A stretch of DNA of 64,000 nt from Arthrobacter saudimassiliensis (lineage in GTDB: Bacteria > Actinomycetota > Actinomycetes > Actinomycetales > Micrococcaceae). This document shows positions 61,035-64,000 of the stretch, one piece after another. The position numbers and the translations under genes were made by a program. The stretch lies in contig LN483070.1 of NCBI GenBank assembly GCA_900016675.1, positions 1,612,001 through 1,676,000 of the forward strand, written 5' to 3'. Positions within the stretch are counted from its first letter, which is position 1; each line of letters starts with the position of its first letter. The notes beneath the pieces are model-generated. The model saw only the letters and a list, made by a program, of their open reading frames with translations. It was not told the origin of the DNA and did not search any database.

Positions 61035-61352
61035 CTAGCTCGATTCCAAAAGTTCTATCAGCGCCTTGCGCTGGTGCACGCCCAGCCCGCGTACGCGGCG
61101 GGTGGGGGCGATACCTACCGTAGCCATTATTCCAGCTGCCCGCCGCTCCCCCACTCCGGGCAGCGCCCGGAGCAGGTCGACGACCTTCAGCCGCCCGATC
61201 GCCTCGTCGGAGGCGTGGGTGACGATGACTTCCTCGACGGTCAGCTCGCCGGATTTGATCCTGGCCTTGATGTCGGCCCGGGCGCTCCTGGCCGCGGTGG
61301 CCTTCTCCCGCGCCCGGCTGCGTTCCTCTTCGGTCAGCGGCTTCAGTTTCAA
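61035..61352 (-). CDS. mihF: Integration host factor, actinobacterial type
   Basis: This 105-residue nucleoid protein (mIHF family) binds and bends DNA. The core is [26 protein letters not shown] followed by [11 protein letters not shown], containing the helix-turn-helix-like DNA-binding part (motif split here over about residues 55-95). I chose the TTG at 61352 because GGGAG lies 7 nt upstream; an ATG at 61382 would add ten residues. The promoter at 61434-61462 drives it. It lies between pyrF and gmk, the conserved position. Confidence 0.92.
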   Translation of the reverse strand: MKLKPLTEEERSRAREKATAARSARADIKARIKSGELTVEEVIVTHASDEAIGRLKVVDLLRALPGVGERRAAGIMATVGIAPTRRVRGLGVHQRKALIELLESS

Positions 61353-61433
61353 GGCAACACTCCCGGCATCGACGACGAGCATCGGGCGGCCGTGTAAGGC
61401 GCCCCCGCATGCGGCTGCTTGGCTTAGGTCTTG

Positions 61434-61462
61434 AACCTAACCGCACCTGCTGCGCAATGCAA
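61434..61462 (-). promoter_or_regulatory. mihF promoter with overlapping dyad
   Basis: TTGCAT (61457-61462), a 17-bp spacer, and TAGGTT (61434-61439) on the - strand. The dyad TTAGGT-N5-ACCTAA (61424-61440) covers the -10 and the likely start point. Confidence 0.6.
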
Positions 61463-61507
61463 TGCGCACCGTTACCCGACCGGGCGCGCCGGCCCGGTTG
61501 CCGCCGG

Positions 61508-62402
61508 TCAGGCGGGCAGCTCCGCCGCCAGCTCGGCTCCCGTGCGCTCCGCCGCGGCCCGCAGGGCCGACGCCGACGGTCCGGCCCGCAGGATGTCGCG
61601 GCTGGAGGTGGCCAGCACGTTGGCTGCTGCGCCGCCGAAGGTGCGCCGCAGGTCCGCCGCGGTGGCTCCCTGGGCGCCGAGCCCCGGGGCCAGCAGCGGC
61701 GCGGCCGCCCCGGCCAGCTCCAGGCCCAGGTCGTCGATGGCGGTGCCCACCGTGGCGCCGACGACCAGGCCGGTGGAGCCCAGGAACGCCTTCCCGGACT
61801 CCCCCGGATACCTGCCGCGTTCGCGGGCGTTCTCGTCGGCCGCCGCCGCCGTGATCCGCTGCGCCACCGAGCCGCCGGAGCCCCGGGACCCGGCGCCGAC
61901 GTGCTGCACGGCCGCCCCCTCGGGGTTCGACGTCAGGGCCAGGACGAAGGTGCCCCGCCCGGTGGCGGCCGCCAGGTCCAGGGCCGGGCGCAGCGACTCG
62001 AAGCCCAGGTAGGGGCTCAGCGTCACCGCGTCTGCGGCCAGGGGCGAGCCGTCCCGCAGCCAGGCGTCGGCATAGGCGGCCATGGTGGAGCCGATGTCCC
62101 CGCGCTTGGCATCGGCGATGCTGAGCACCCCGGCCGCGCGGCAGTCGGCGAGCAGCCGCTCCAGGACCGCCATGCCGGCCGAGCCGTGGCGTTCGAACAG
62201 GGCCACCTGCGGTTTGACCGCCGCGGCCGTGCCGGCGACCGCTTCGAGCACGGTGCGGCTGAACCGCTCCAACCCGGCGGCGTCGTCGTTCAGCTCCCAG
62301 GCGGCCAGCAGGCCCGGGTGCGGGTCGATGCCCACGCACAGGGGGCCGCGGGCGTCCATCGCGGCGCGCAGCCGGGCGCCGAAGGGCGCCCGGCCGGCGT
62401 GC

Positions 62403-62410
<8 letters not shown>
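61508..62410 (-). CDS. pyrF: Orotidine 5'-phosphate decarboxylase
   Basis: PyrF makes UMP from OMP. The 300-residue protein is the long actinobacterial type, with [11 protein letters not shown] at the start and the catalytic [10 protein letters not shown] segment (Lys102). It starts at GTG, overlapping the carB stop by 8 bp, so the two are coupled. Confidence 0.96.

Positions 62411-64000
<1,590 letters not shown>

Overview
The window is very GC-rich, densely packed and reads as chromosomal DNA of a high-GC Gram-positive actinobacterium. The best guess is Micrococcaceae (Arthrobacter-like). This rests on the aa3/bcc respiratory gene set with a diheme QcrC, an actinobacterial-type integration host factor (mihF), the helicase-less form of PriA, the DUF3043, DUF3054 and DUF3097 families, HrcA/CIRCE control, and many starts that look leaderless (a TAnnnT box 6-7 nt before the start codon). 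No tRNA, rRNA, CRISPR array, prophage or insertion sequence was seen.

Layout. 1-2.3 kb (+): end of an FtsX-type permease, its ATPase, a TetR regulator, a DUF3054 membrane protein and a stand-alone Lrp-type ligand-binding domain. 2.3-12 kb: trpD (-), then the respiratory module in two blocks: ctaE-qcrC-qcrA-qcrB (+) and ctaC-ctaD-ctaF (-), with a GntR/UTRA regulator between them. Together they encode the bcc-aa3 menaquinol oxidase supercomplex. 12-22 kb: an IscA/ErpA-type Fe-S carrier, an M20 dipeptidase back to back with a DUF3043 protein, pyrD, an alpha/beta hydrolase, recO-uppS, leuA with a leucine leader peptide, and an LCP ligase. 22-35 kb: the conserved hrcA-dnaJ-rsmE and phoH-ybeY-CBS protein-era clusters (-), split by a + strand GerMN lipoprotein, then DUF3097, DUF4870, hemW and lepA. 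35-45 kb: an orphan PemK/MazF-like gene, rpsT, then leuS-degV-comEA-comEC-holA (-).

45-55 kb is the accessory-looking part: a tightly overlapped FMO / BASS transporter / SDR operon (-), glpF-glpK (-), and an aldo-keto reductase / hydrolase / glycosyltransferase operon (+), followed by a medium-chain reductase. 55-64 kb returns to housekeeping genes on the - strand: carB (cut by the window end), pyrF, mihF, gmk, rpoZ, coaBC, metK and priA.

The most interesting signals are regulatory. leuS is preceded by an 8-codon leader ORF with four consecutive Leu codons, followed by two hairpins, the second a U-tailed terminator. leuA is preceded by a 14-codon leader ORF, also with four consecutive Leu codons, whose 3' codons can pair with downstream mRNA. 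Both leaders start exactly 6 nt after a -10-like box. They look like ribosome-mediated leucine attenuators. No wholly new protein system was recognised. The FMO-BASS-SDR operon is the best candidate for an uncharacterised pathway.
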